Assembly: GCF_900128455.1 (NCBI RefSeq)
Contig: NZ_LT635783.1
Span: 3,842,359-3,906,358 of the forward strand
DNA length: 64,000 bases
Reading direction: 5' to 3'
Source: Bacteroides mediterraneensis
Lineage (GTDB): Bacteria > Bacteroidota > Bacteroidia > Bacteroidales > Bacteroidaceae
Under the pieces are notes generated by a model. It had not been told where the DNA came from. It saw only the letters and a program-made list of their open reading frames with translations, and ran no database searches. The position numbers and the translations under genes were made by a program. Below, in pieces: positions 15,966-24,610 of the stretch; position 1 is the first letter of the stretch, and the number at the start of each line of letters is the position of its first letter.

Positions 15966-17837
15966 TTAGCGCCCCAGCAACACCAGCAGCACATTGATAT
16001 CGCTGGGAGAGACACCTGGAATACGGCTGGCTTGAGCCAGGGTCTCCGGGTCTATCTTCACGAGCTTCTGTCGTGCTTCGGTTGAGAGGGACTGTAGGTT
16101 CTCGTAGTCGAACTTACCCTTGATGCGGATGGATTCCAACCGGTGAATCTTGTCGGCGATGGTCCGCTCGCGGTCAATGTAGCCTTTGTACTTGATGCGG
16201 ATTTCGGCGGCTTCTATCACCTCTTCCTTGCGGTCGTCAATCTTATCTAGCTCGGCCTGGAAGGCAGGAATATGCGGGGCGATATTTTCGATGGTAATCT
16301 GTGGACGACTGATTAAGTCCACCAACTTACATCCATGGGTGAGTTGGGCTGTGCCCAAACTTTCCAGCGCTTCGTTTATCCTGTCGGCTTTGACCGAGAA
16401 ATTATTGACGAAGCTGACCAGGTGGTCGATGGCTGCCCGCTTCTTTTGGAAGATGGCGTAACGGTCGTCCTTCACCAACCCCAGCTGGTAGGCTCGTTCC
16501 GTCAGTCGCATGTCGGCATCGTCCTGACGGAGCAGGATACGGTATTCGGCTCTCGACGTAAACATACGGTACGGTTCGTCCACTCCCTTCGTCACCAGGT
16601 CGTCAATCAGTACGCCGATGTAAGCTTCATCGCGTCCTAGGATGAAAGGCTCTCCGCCGTGGCAGTTCAAGTGCGCGTTGATGCCGGCGATGATTCCCTG
16701 GCCGCCCGCTTCTTCGTATCCGGTCGTTCCGTTCACCTGTCCGGCAAAGAACAGGTTCTTCACTACCTTTGATTCCAGCGTATGCTTGAGCTGGGTCGGG
16801 TCGAAGTAATCGTATTCGATGGCATATCCCGGACGATACACCACCAGGTCTTTAAAGCACGGAATCTTCTTCAAAGCTTCCAGCTGAATCTCCATCGGCA
16901 AGGAAGAAGAGAATCCGTTCAGATAAAGTTCACGGGTAGTTTCTCCTTCCGGCTCCAGGAAAAGTTGGTGTTGGGGCTTGTCAGGGAACGTCACAATTTT
17001 GGTTTCAATGCTTGGGCAGTAACGTGGTCCGATACTCTTGATTTGTCCGTTGAAAAGGGGAGAGTCGGCCAGTCCTTTCCGCAGGGTGGCATGTACTTCC
17101 TCGTTGGTGAAGCACGTCCAGCACTGCAGCTGTTTCAGGTGGCGCGGTTCGCTGATGAACGAAAAACGGTGGAAATCGTTTTCTCCATCCTGTGTATCCA
17201 TCAAGTCGAAGTGGACACTCTTTCCATCGATGCGTACTGGTGTACCTGTCTTCATTCTTCCGGCCGTGATGCCGTGCCGGGTGATGGATTCGGTGAGATG
17301 GTAGGAAGCCGGTTCCGCACAGCGTCCGCCCGCCAGCATCTTGTGTCCGATGTGCATCAGTCCGTTCAGGAATGTGCCTGCGGTGAGCACGATACATTTG
17401 GCATGGAATGTTACACCCCAGCAAGTCACCACTCCCGTTACTTCTCCATTTTCTACCAGCAGTTCCTCCACGGTGTCCTGCCAGATATGTAGGTTTGGCA
17501 GATTTTCGAGTACCTCTCTCCATGCCCAGATAAATTTGCCACGGTCGCATTGCGCACGCGGACTCCACATGGCCGGACCTTTGGAACGGTTCAGCATGCG
17601 GAACTGTATCGCCGTCTTGTCGGTCACCAGTCCCATGTATCCTCCCAGGGCATCAATCTCTCTGACGATTTGTCCTTTGGCGATACCTCCGACCGCCGGG
17701 TTACAGCTCATCTGCCCGATTTTGTTCATGTCCATGGTAATCAGGCAGGTCTTCGAACCCAGATTGGCTGCAGCGGCTGCTGCCTCACATCCGGCATGAC
17801 CGGCACCAATTACGATTACATCATACTTAAAATCCAT
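15966..17837 (-). CDS. mnmG: tRNA uridine-5-carboxymethylaminomethyl modification enzyme MnmG
   Basis: With MnmE it installs the cmnm5 group on wobble U34 of tRNAs. The 623-residue length is typical. Visible are the FAD-binding VIVIGAGHAGCEAAAA at the N-terminus, MSCNPAVGGIAKGQIVREIDALGG, GTFLNGLMHIG, GYEEAGGQGIIAGINA and the C-terminal helical MnmE-binding region (YKGYIDRERTIADK). It is the middle of a minus-strand run with ybeY upstream and apt downstream. Confidence 0.98.
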   Translation of the reverse strand: MDFKYDVIVIGAGHAGCEAAAAAANLGSKTCLITMDMNKIGQMSCNPAVGGIAKGQIVREIDALGGYMGLVTDKTAIQFRMLNRSKGPAMWSPRAQCDRGKFIWAWREVLENLPNLHIWQDTVEELLVENGEVTGVVTCWGVTFHAKCIVLTAGTFLNGLMHIGHKMLAGGRCAEPASYHLTESITRHGITAGRMKTGTPVRIDGKSVHFDLMDTQDGENDFHRFSFISEPRHLKQLQCWTCFTNEEVHATLRKGLADSPLFNGQIKSIGPRYCPSIETKIVTFPDKPQHQLFLEPEGETTRELYLNGFSSSLPMEIQLEALKKIPCFKDLVVYRPGYAIEYDYFDPTQLKHTLESKVVKNLFFAGQVNGTTGYEEAGGQGIIAGINAHLNCHGGEPFILGRDEAYIGVLIDDLVTKGVDEPYRMFTSRAEYRILLRQDDADMRLTERAYQLGLVKDDRYAIFQKKRAAIDHLVSFVNNFSVKADRINEALESLGTAQLTHGCKLVDLISRPQITIENIAPHIPAFQAELDKIDDRKEEVIEAAEIRIKYKGYIDRERTIADKIHRLESIRIKGKFDYENLQSLSTEARQKLVKIDPETLAQASRIPGVSPSDINVLLVLLGR

Positions 17838-17863
17838 TCGTTTTTATGTTTTTATTTCTTCTG

Positions 17864-17871
17864 CAAAAATA
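17864..17871 (-). promoter_or_regulatory. Possible -7 box of mnmG
   Basis: TATTTTTG on the minus strand, 26 bp upstream of the mnmG start; no obvious -33 match. Confidence 0.4.
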
Positions 17872-17875
17872 CGAA

Positions 17876-18298
17876 TTACATGAAATCTTTCCGCATTTCC
17901 AGGGCCTTGTTTTCGGCAGCCTCCATGATTTCGCGTTCGCCGGGACCCTTGTCGTTGATACCACACAGGTGCAGGATGCCGTGGATGATGACGCGGAAAA
18001 GTTCTGTTTCATACGGGGCCTCAAACTGCACGGCGTTACTCCGTACAGTGTCCAGGCTGATGAACAAGTCGCCCGACAACCGTTTCCCTTCGCAGTAGTC
18101 GAAGGTGATGATATCCGTATAATAATCGTGTTGCAGGTATTGTCGGTTCACCTCCAGAATCTTTTCGTCCGAGCAGAATATGTAGGCAATTTCGCCCACT
18201 CTTTTTCCGTAACTTTCCGCTACGGCTTTGATCCATGCAGTGGTTTCATGCTGTTTGATGGCGGGCATTTCCACGCCTTCGGTTTGATAACTAATCAT
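17876..18298 (-). CDS. ybeY: Endoribonuclease YbeY
   Basis: Metal-dependent RNase needed for rRNA maturation and ribosome quality control. 140 residues. The metal motif reads HGILHLCGIND: the first two His of HxxxHxxxxxH are kept and the third ligand position is Asp, a change I recall from Bacteroidetes homologues. It lies 9 bp after the SpmAB-like gene and 38 bp before mnmG, so probably one transcript. Confidence 0.92.
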   Translation of the reverse strand: MISYQTEGVEMPAIKQHETTAWIKAVAESYGKRVGEIAYIFCSDEKILEVNRQYLQHDYYTDIITFDYCEGKRLSGDLFISLDTVRSNAVQFEAPYETELFRVIIHGILHLCGINDKGPGEREIMEAAENKALEMRKDFM

Positions 18299-18307
18299 AA
18301 TGGTATG

Positions 18308-19540
18308 TTAATTGAAAAATAAATATCCGATAAAGATGGCGGCCAGTACGCCAGCAAAGTCGGCAATCAGGCCGCAGGGGACGGCATGCCGGGTGCGGGT
18401 TACGCTTACACTCCCAAAATAGACAGCTAGGATGTAGAATGTGGTATCGGTGGAACCTTGGAAAATGCAGGCCAGTCGTCCTACAAACGAATTGGCCCCG
18501 TATGTGGTCATGGCATCTACCATCAGGCCGCGGGCCCCGCTTCCACTCAACGGTTTCATCAGGGCAGTAGGTAAGGCCCCCACGAACTGGTCGTCCAGTC
18601 CACAGCCTCTCACCAGTGTGGCGATGCCTTGTATCAGAAAGTCCATGGCCCCTGAAGCCCGGAAGACCCCGATGGCTACCAGAATGGCCACCAGATACGG
18701 GATGATTCTTACGGCAGTGGAGAAACCTTCCTTGGCTCCTTCCACGAACGCATCATAGACATTGACCTTTTTCCGTACGCCGGCCACGATGAAGCCGATG
18801 ATAATCAGAAAAAGGAAGACATTGGCAAAAGTGGTAGAGTAGAGGTCGATTTGCTGCCGGGTGAGCAGGTGGAAAAAATAGATGATACCCGCGATGAAAA
18901 GGCTTGCTCCTCCCAAAAACAGGAGGATGGTGCGGTTCAGCAGATTGATACGCTGGTACGCGCTGACCGCAAGGATACCGGCCAGAGTCGAGAAGAACGT
19001 GGCCAGCAGGATAGGCACAAACACGTCGGTCGGTTGGATCGCTCCCAGTTGTGCCCGATACACCATAATGCTGATAGGAATTAAAGTCAGCCCCGAAGTG
19101 TTCAGCACCAGAAACATGATCATCGGATTGCTGGCCGTATCTTTTCGTGGATTCAGTTCCTGCAGTCCCTCCATGGCTTTCAGACCGAGCGGCGTGGCCG
19201 CATTGTCCAGTCCCAGCATGTTAGCCGCCAGGTTCATGAAAATACTGCCTGTTACCGGGTGCCCTTTGGGAATGTCCGGAAACAGTCTCGAAAACAGCGG
19301 ACTGAGCAGTCGGGCAAAGAGCTGGATTACGCCTCCCTTTTCTCCAATCTTCATGATGCCAAGCCAAAGCGAAAGCACGCCGGTCAGTCCCAAAGAAATC
19401 TCGAAAGCCGTCTTCGACGAGTCGAAAGTAGAGTTGATGATTGCTGGAAAAACCGCTGTGTCGCCAAGACACACCAGTTTCACGAGGGCCACTCCGAAAG
19501 CCAGCAGAAAGAATGCAATCCAGATGTAGTTTAATGCCAT
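18308..19540 (-). CDS. SpmA-SpmB fusion membrane protein (nucleoside-recognition/Gate domains)
   Basis: 410 residues, strongly hydrophobic, with two Gate-type domains in one chain. The N-terminal half resembles spore maturation protein A (SLWLGIMKIGEKGG, NLAANMLGLDNAATPLGLKAM) and the C-terminal half resembles SpmB (AVRIIPYLVAILVAIGVFRASGAMD, RGLMVDAMTTYGANSFVGRLA, GSTDTTFYILAVYFG). In Bacilli these are separate sporulation proteins; here they are fused in a presumed non-sporulating organism. It is probably an inner-membrane transporter or channel; substrate unknown. First gene of the run with ybeY and mnmG. Confidence 0.88.
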   Translation of the reverse strand: MALNYIWIAFFLLAFGVALVKLVCLGDTAVFPAIINSTFDSSKTAFEISLGLTGVLSLWLGIMKIGEKGGVIQLFARLLSPLFSRLFPDIPKGHPVTGSIFMNLAANMLGLDNAATPLGLKAMEGLQELNPRKDTASNPMIMFLVLNTSGLTLIPISIMVYRAQLGAIQPTDVFVPILLATFFSTLAGILAVSAYQRINLLNRTILLFLGGASLFIAGIIYFFHLLTRQQIDLYSTTFANVFLFLIIIGFIVAGVRKKVNVYDAFVEGAKEGFSTAVRIIPYLVAILVAIGVFRASGAMDFLIQGIATLVRGCGLDDQFVGALPTALMKPLSGSGARGLMVDAMTTYGANSFVGRLACIFQGSTDTTFYILAVYFGSVSVTRTRHAVPCGLIADFAGVLAAIFIGYLFFN

Positions 19541-19577
19541 TTTCTGTCTAAGTATAATTCATGATTAATCTGTGTTA

Positions 19578-19585
19578 CAAAAGTA
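19578..19585 (-). promoter_or_regulatory. -7 box of the SpmAB-ybeY-mnmG run
   Basis: TACTTTTG on the minus strand (CAAAAGTA), 37 bp upstream of the SpmAB start. Confidence 0.5.
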
Positions 19586-19627
19586 TATATTTTCTTTGTC
19601 ACTACCTTCACCTTCTTTGAAAACATA

Positions 19628-19635
19628 TAACTTTG
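19628..19635 (+). promoter_or_regulatory. -7 box of the DUF3810 gene
   Basis: TAACTTTG ends only 5 bp before the ATG at 19641, so transcription from it would start at or next to the start codon (leaderless candidate). Confidence 0.4.
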
Positions 19636-19640
19636 TGTGT

Positions 19641-20690
19641 ATGAAAAGTTTTTCGTCGCGTTACATACGTTGGGCCATAGAAGCCCTTTTGCTGATAGTG
19701 GTTATCCTTTGCCGTTATTGGTCGGAGGCGGGTGAGGTGTATGCTCGCCACGTTTATCCCGTATTGTCTGCCGTGTTGTCCGTTTTGGTGGCATGGATTC
19801 CTTTTTCAGTGGAAGAGTGGCTGGTCTTCGTTTTCGTTCTTCTTTTCATCGGGTTGCCGTTCTGTGCACGCCGCCGTAGAAAAGGTTGGAGATGGGCGTT
19901 GCGTGCCGAAGTGGAGTGTGCGGTAATCTGCTACCTGTGGTTTTATTGGGGATGGGGAATCAACTATTTCCGAAAAGACTTTTTTGTCCGTTCATCTACC
20001 GAGCCGGTAGCTTATGTGGAAGCCGATTTCCATCGTTTTCTGACAGCCTATACCGACAGCTTGAACGCTTCGTACACGGTGGGTGAATTTCCTGCTTCTG
20101 CAGAGATTGAACGGGAAGTGAAGCAACTGTACGCACAGGTCCCTTCCCGCTTTGGACTTGCCAGTCCTCGCAGCTATCAGCATCCCAAGCCAGTTGCTTT
20201 CAACGCCCTTTACTCTGGCGTGGGGGTGCTAGGTTATATGGGGCCTTTCTTCTCCGAGTCGCAGTTGAACCGTGAACTGCTTCCTTTGCAATGGCCCTTT
20301 ACCTACGCCCATGAATATGCCCATTTGCTTGGGGTGAGCAGTGAAGCCGAAGCCAATTTCTGGGCCTATCAGATTTGTATCCGTTCCCAGTCGCTGTCGG
20401 TCCGTTATGCCGGTTATTTCGGTTTGCTGCCTTATGTCCTGTCGAATGCGGCAGGTCTGCTCGATGAAGAAGCTTATCAGCAACTGTGTCGTTCCATTCG
20501 TCCGGAAGTGTGGGAGGCTCTTCGGGAAAAGGAAGCTTATTGGGACTCGAAGTACAGCCCGTGGGTGGGACGCATACAAGCGCAGATTTATGAATGGTAC
20601 CTGAAAGGCAATCAGATTTCGTCCGGTCAGAAAAATTATGGGGAAGTCATTTCTATGGTGCTGTCTTTACCGTCAGACTGGTGGTGGTGA
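19641..20690 (+). CDS. DUF3810 membrane protein with HEYAH metallopeptidase-like motif
   Basis: Start chosen at 19641 (MKSFSSRYIRWAIEALLLIV), where the first membrane helix begins; an in-frame 23-residue upstream extension lacks homology character. Three hydrophobic segments occupy roughly residues 10-100 (IEALLLIVVILCRYW, WLVFVFVLLFIGL, CAVICYLWFYWGWGINYF). A soluble region follows with FTYAHEYAHLLGVSSEAEANFWAY. This contains HExxH plus a downstream Glu, as in zincin peptidases. Family matches DUF3810, whose function is not established; membrane-bound zinc protease is an inference. Confidence 0.82.
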   Translation: MKSFSSRYIRWAIEALLLIVVILCRYWSEAGEVYARHVYPVLSAVLSVLVAWIPFSVEEWLVFVFVLLFIGLPFCARRRRKGWRWALRAEVECAVICYLWFYWGWGINYFRKDFFVRSSTEPVAYVEADFHRFLTAYTDSLNASYTVGEFPASAEIEREVKQLYAQVPSRFGLASPRSYQHPKPVAFNALYSGVGVLGYMGPFFSESQLNRELLPLQWPFTYAHEYAHLLGVSSEAEANFWAYQICIRSQSLSVRYAGYFGLLPYVLSNAAGLLDEEAYQQLCRSIRPEVWEALREKEAYWDSKYSPWVGRIQAQIYEWYLKGNQISSGQKNYGEVISMVLSLPSDWWW

Positions 20691-21004
20691 GCTTGCGAGA
20701 ATGTAAAAATCGTGCTCATCTGCCCGGAAAGAAATAAATTTTGAATTCTCGCAGAAGAAAAACATCTTATTTTCTTGTAAAACAATAAATTGTGAAAAAT
20801 GGGGACTTTGCAATCTGGAAGGGAAATGAAAAGAAAACTTAAAATCAACCTTTCTGATAGGTCCTAGAAAGCGATTCCTGTTGTTCTCCGTCGTAGCTTA
20901 AAGTGTGAAAATCAGTAAATAGACCGCATTTTCAGAGAAAAAGCATTATCTTTACAGCCTTAATTTTTCTAAACTCATAGCGAACGAAAGAAAATTATAC
21001 CACA
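20691..21004. other. 314-bp gene-free gap
   Basis: AT-rich, no convincing ORF or RNA gene. TGCGAGAAT at 20694-20702 and ATTCTCGCA at 20745-20753 form a 9-bp inverted repeat with a 42-nt loop just after the DUF3810 gene, without a T run. TATCTTTA (about 20947-20954), one base off the -7 consensus, may promote the downstream gene. Confidence 0.5.
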
Positions 21005-22135
21005 ATGACTATCTCGATTCAAAAAGTTACGACGAAAGCAGAACTGAAGAAGTTCATACGTTTCAATTACGAACTTTATAAAAATAATCCTTATTCTGTT
21101 CCCGATTTGTACGATGACATGCTCAATACCTTCAATCCGAAAAAGAATGCTGCGTTTGAGTTTTGTGAGGCAGATTATTTTTTGGCCTATCGGGGGGATG
21201 AAATCGTAGGGCGTGTGGCTGCCATCATCAATCACCGGGCCAATGATACGTGGCACAAGAAAGAAGTCCGCTTCGGCTGGATTGACTTCATCGATGAGGA
21301 AGAAGTCTCGGCTGCCTTGCTCGACACCGTGGCCAAATGGGGAAAGGAGCGAGGTATGGAAGCCATGGTGGGTCCGCTGGGGTTTACCGACATGGATGCC
21401 GAAGGCATGCTGGTGGAAGGATTCGACCAGCTGGGTACGATGGCTACCATCTATAATTATTCCTACTATCCCGAACACATGGAGCAGCTGGGTTTCGAGA
21501 AAGAAGCCGATTGGGTGGAGTACAAGCTCACCGTGCCACACCAGCTTCCCGATAAGTTCGTACGCATTTCCGAAATCATCCTGCAGAAATACAAACTGAA
21601 AATCAAGAAGCTCAAACGGGGCGACATCAAGAAAGGAAATTACGGCCAGAAAATCTTCGACCTGATTAATGAGGCTTACGCACCGTTGTATGGCTATTCG
21701 CAGATGACACAGGGGCAAATCGACCAGTATGTCAAGATGTATCTTCCACTCATTGATTTGCGTATGGTGTCATTGGTCGAAGACGAGGAAGGCAATCTGG
21801 TGGCAGTGGGTATTTCCATGCCTTCGTTGTCGGTCGCCTTGCAGAAAGCCAAGGGCAAGATGTTGCCTTTCGGCTGGTATCATTTGCTGAAAGCTCTGTT
21901 CATCAAGCGTCCCCGTATTCTCGACCTGCTGCTGGTAGGTGTGAAGCCCGAATACCAGAGCAAGGGAGTCAATGCCCTGCTGTTCTACGACTTGGTACCT
22001 ATCTTCCAGCAAATGGGATTCGAGTATGGCGAAAGTAATCCGGAACTGGAACTCAACAAGAAAGTACAGGCACAGTGGAGTGCCTTCGAATCCGTGCAGC
22101 ACAAGCGTCGCCGGGCTTACAAGAAAATGATTTAA
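21005..22135 (+). CDS. GNAT-fold N-acetyltransferase-like protein (YghO-like)
   Basis: 376 residues. An N-terminal part (ELKKFIRFNYELYKNNPYSVPDLYDDM) and an acceptor-like region (VGPLGFTDMDAEGMLVEGFDQLGTMATIYNYSYYPEHMEQLGF) are followed by a C-terminal GNAT-like core (LLLVGVKPEYQSKGVNALLFYDL, resembling the acetyl-CoA-binding turn). Proteins of this kind are annotated as YghO-like or acyl-CoA N-acyltransferases of unknown substrate. It ends 21 bp before parE and could be co-transcribed with it. Confidence 0.7.
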   Translation: MTISIQKVTTKAELKKFIRFNYELYKNNPYSVPDLYDDMLNTFNPKKNAAFEFCEADYFLAYRGDEIVGRVAAIINHRANDTWHKKEVRFGWIDFIDEEEVSAALLDTVAKWGKERGMEAMVGPLGFTDMDAEGMLVEGFDQLGTMATIYNYSYYPEHMEQLGFEKEADWVEYKLTVPHQLPDKFVRISEIILQKYKLKIKKLKRGDIKKGNYGQKIFDLINEAYAPLYGYSQMTQGQIDQYVKMYLPLIDLRMVSLVEDEEGNLVAVGISMPSLSVALQKAKGKMLPFGWYHLLKALFIKRPRILDLLLVGVKPEYQSKGVNALLFYDLVPIFQQMGFEYGESNPELELNKKVQAQWSAFESVQHKRRRAYKKMI

Positions 22136-22156
22136 TGTCAGAAAGGGGATATATCT

Positions 22157-24097
22157 ATGGAGGAAATTAACGAACACACCGTTTCTTCCGCCAACTATAC
22201 GGAAGAGAATATTCGCCACCTGAGTGACATGGAGCACGTGCGTACCCGTCCCGGTATGTATATCGGACGACTGGGCGACGGTTCACAGGCCGAAGATGGT
22301 ATCTATGTGCTGCTCAAGGAAGTGGTGGACAACAGCATCGACGAGTTCAAGATGGGAGCCGGAAAGCGCATCGAGATTCAGCTGGAAGATAATCTGCGTG
22401 TGTCCGTGCGCGACTATGGCCGGGGCATCCCTTTGGGAAGTCTGGTCGATGCCGTCTCCATGCTGAACACCGGAGGAAAATACGACACCAAGGCTTTCAA
22501 GAAAAGTGTGGGTCTGAATGGAGTAGGTGCCAAGGCGGTCAATGCCTTGAGTTCCCGTTTTGTAGCTTGGAGTGCCCGCGACGGACAGATGCGCAAGGCT
22601 GTTTTCGAACGTGGGGAACTGATCAGTGACGAGACCTGCGCCACTGACGAGGAAAACGGTACCTATATCTTCTTCGAACCCGATGACACCCTGTTCCTGA
22701 ACTATCGGTTCCGCCCGGAGTTCATCGAGACCATGCTCCGTAACTATACCTATTTAAATACGGGCCTGTCCATTTACTATAACGGTCACCGCATTATAAG
22801 CCGTAACGGACTGGAAGATTTGCTGAACGATAACATGACGGCGCCGGGGCTGTATCCTATCGTACACCTCACGGGCGAGGACATCGAGATTGCCTTCACC
22901 CATAGCGCCCAGTACGGCGAAGAATATTATTCCTTTGTCAACGGACAGCATACCACACAAGGAGGAACCCATCAGAGTGCCTTTAAAGAACATATTGCCC
23001 GTACTATCAAGGAATTCTACGGGAAAAACCTTGAATACCAGGATATTCGTAACGGGCTGGTGGCTGCCATTGCCATCAACGTGATTGAGCCTACCTTCGA
23101 GAGCCAGACTAAAATCAAGCTCGGATCGCTTACCATGGCTCCCGAGAAAGATTCCGAAGGAAATCCTTATCCGCTTTCGGGAGTCAGTGTGAATAAGTTT
23201 GTGGGCGATTTCGTGAAGGAGCAGGTGGATAACTACCTCCACAAGCATCCTGATGTGGCCGAAATCCTTTTGCAGAAAATTCAGGAGTCAGAAAAAGAGC
23301 GCAAGGCCATTGCCGGAGTGACGAAGATTGCCCGTGAACGTGCCAAGAAAGCCAACCTGCATAACCGCAAGCTGCGCGATTGCCGCATCCATCTCAACGA
23401 CCAGAAAGGCGGTAAGAAAGACGATGAAGATGACCCTCGTCTGGAAAGTTCCATCTTTATCACCGAGGGAGATTCGGCCAGCGGCTCCATCACGAAGAGC
23501 CGCGATGTCAATACCCAGGCGGTGTTTAGCTTGCGTGGTAAACCGTTGAACTCGTTCGGCCTCACCAAGAAGGTGGTCTATGAGAACGAGGAGTTCAACC
23601 TTCTGCAGGCAGCCCTGAACATCGAAGACGGGCTCGACGGTCTCCGATATAATAAGGTAATTGTGGCCACCGATGCTGATGTGGACGGTATGCACATCCG
23701 TCTGCTGATGATTACTTTCTTCCTGCAGTTCTTCCCCGACCTGATAAAGAAAGGCCATGTCTATATTTTGCAGACCCCGCTGTTCCGCGTGCGCAACCGC
23801 AAGAAAGGGGTTTACGAAACCATCTATTGTTATTCGGATGAAGAGCGCCTGGCAGCCATTGAGAAACTGAGCCCCAATCCGGAAATCACCCGATTCAAGG
23901 GACTGGGAGAAATTTCGCCCGACGAGTTCCGCCATTTCATCGGCAAGGACATGCGTCTGGAACAGGTTACCCTCCGCAAGACCGACGCCGTGAAGGAGCT
24001 GCTGGAGTTCTACATGGGCAAGAATACCATGGAACGCCAGAACTTCATCATCGACAATCTGGTGGTGGAGGAAGACCTGATTAAGAATGAAGAATGA
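22157..24097 (+). CDS. parE: DNA topoisomerase IV subunit B (GyrB/ParE family)
   Basis: ATPase subunit of a type IIA topoisomerase that decatenates daughter chromosomes. The 646-residue length fits Bacteroidetes ParE rather than GyrB. Visible: [14 protein letters not shown] and [11 protein letters not shown] (GHKL ATP site), [14 protein letters not shown], the QTKIKLGS hinge, the toprim EGDSASGSI and [10 protein letters not shown], and the C-terminal [13 protein letters not shown]. parC is not adjacent in this window; coaD and an S41 protease follow. Confidence 0.92.
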   Translation: MEEINEHTVSSANYTEENIRHLSDMEHVRTRPGMYIGRLGDGSQAEDGIYVLLKEVVDNSIDEFKMGAGKRIEIQLEDNLRVSVRDYGRGIPLGSLVDAVSMLNTGGKYDTKAFKKSVGLNGVGAKAVNALSSRFVAWSARDGQMRKAVFERGELISDETCATDEENGTYIFFEPDDTLFLNYRFRPEFIETMLRNYTYLNTGLSIYYNGHRIISRNGLEDLLNDNMTAPGLYPIVHLTGEDIEIAFTHSAQYGEEYYSFVNGQHTTQGGTHQSAFKEHIARTIKEFYGKNLEYQDIRNGLVAAIAINVIEPTFESQTKIKLGSLTMAPEKDSEGNPYPLSGVSVNKFVGDFVKEQVDNYLHKHPDVAEILLQKIQESEKERKAIAGVTKIARERAKKANLHNRKLRDCRIHLNDQKGGKKDDEDDPRLESSIFITEGDSASGSITKSRDVNTQAVFSLRGKPLNSFGLTKKVVYENEEFNLLQAALNIEDGLDGLRYNKVIVATDADVDGMHIRLLMITFFLQFFPDLIKKGHVYILQTPLFRVRNRKKGVYETIYCYSDEERLAAIEKLSPNPEITRFKGLGEISPDEFRHFIGKDMRLEQVTLRKTDAVKELLEFYMGKNTMERQNFIIDNLVVEEDLIKNEE

Positions 24098-24136
24098 ATA
24101 GAATAATGAATAATTAATAACTGCCAGTCATCAGTG

Positions 24137-24598
24137 ATGAAAAAAGCAATATTTCCGGGTACGTTCGACCCGTTTACCATCGGCCACTATTCCGTGGTGA
24201 AGCGTGCCCTGACCTTTATGGATGAAATTATTATCGGCATCGGAGTGAACGACAAGAAGAAAACCTGGTTCCCCACCGAACGGCGCGTGGAGATGATCCG
24301 GAAACTCTATGCCGACGAACCCCGTATCAGCGTCGAGGCATACGACAATCTGACCGTGGATTTTGCCCGCGAACGGGGAGCCGGATTCATTATCCGCGGC
24401 ATCCGTACCGTACACGATTTTGAATACGAAGAAACCATTGCCGACATCAACCGCAAGCTGGCCGGCGTGGAAACCATCCTGCTCTTTACCGAGCCGGAAC
24501 TGACTGCCATCAGCTCCACCATCGTGCGTGAACTGCTGCAGTATGGCAAGGACGTGTCGGCGTTCCTGCCTGAAGGAATGGATATAGACGAAAAATAA
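24137..24598 (+). CDS. coaD: Phosphopantetheine adenylyltransferase
   Basis: Transfers AMP from ATP to 4'-phosphopantetheine, the penultimate step of CoA synthesis. [12 protein letters not shown] at the N-terminus contains the T/HxGH nucleotidyltransferase motif; [21 protein letters not shown] is the C-terminal ISSTxVR signature. Two adjacent Met codons (24134, 24137) are possible starts. The gene lies 36 bp after parE and 12 bp before the S41 protease, probably one transcript. Confidence 0.96.
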   Translation: MKKAIFPGTFDPFTIGHYSVVKRALTFMDEIIIGIGVNDKKKTWFPTERRVEMIRKLYADEPRISVEAYDNLTVDFARERGAGFIIRGIRTVHDFEYEETIADINRKLAGVETILLFTEPELTAISSTIVRELLQYGKDVSAFLPEGMDIDEK

Positions 24599-24610
24599 AA
24601 CTTTCAACAC

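Noticed and set aside
20636..20848. Minus-strand 70-codon ORF in the 20.7-kb gap
   Set aside because: Overlaps the DUF3810 3' end and reads as low-complexity; no start signal or homology character.
20691..21004. Replication origin in the gap after the DUF3810 gene
   Set aside because: AT-rich and near the strand switch, but I find no DnaA boxes (TTATNCACA) in it and no dnaA nearby.
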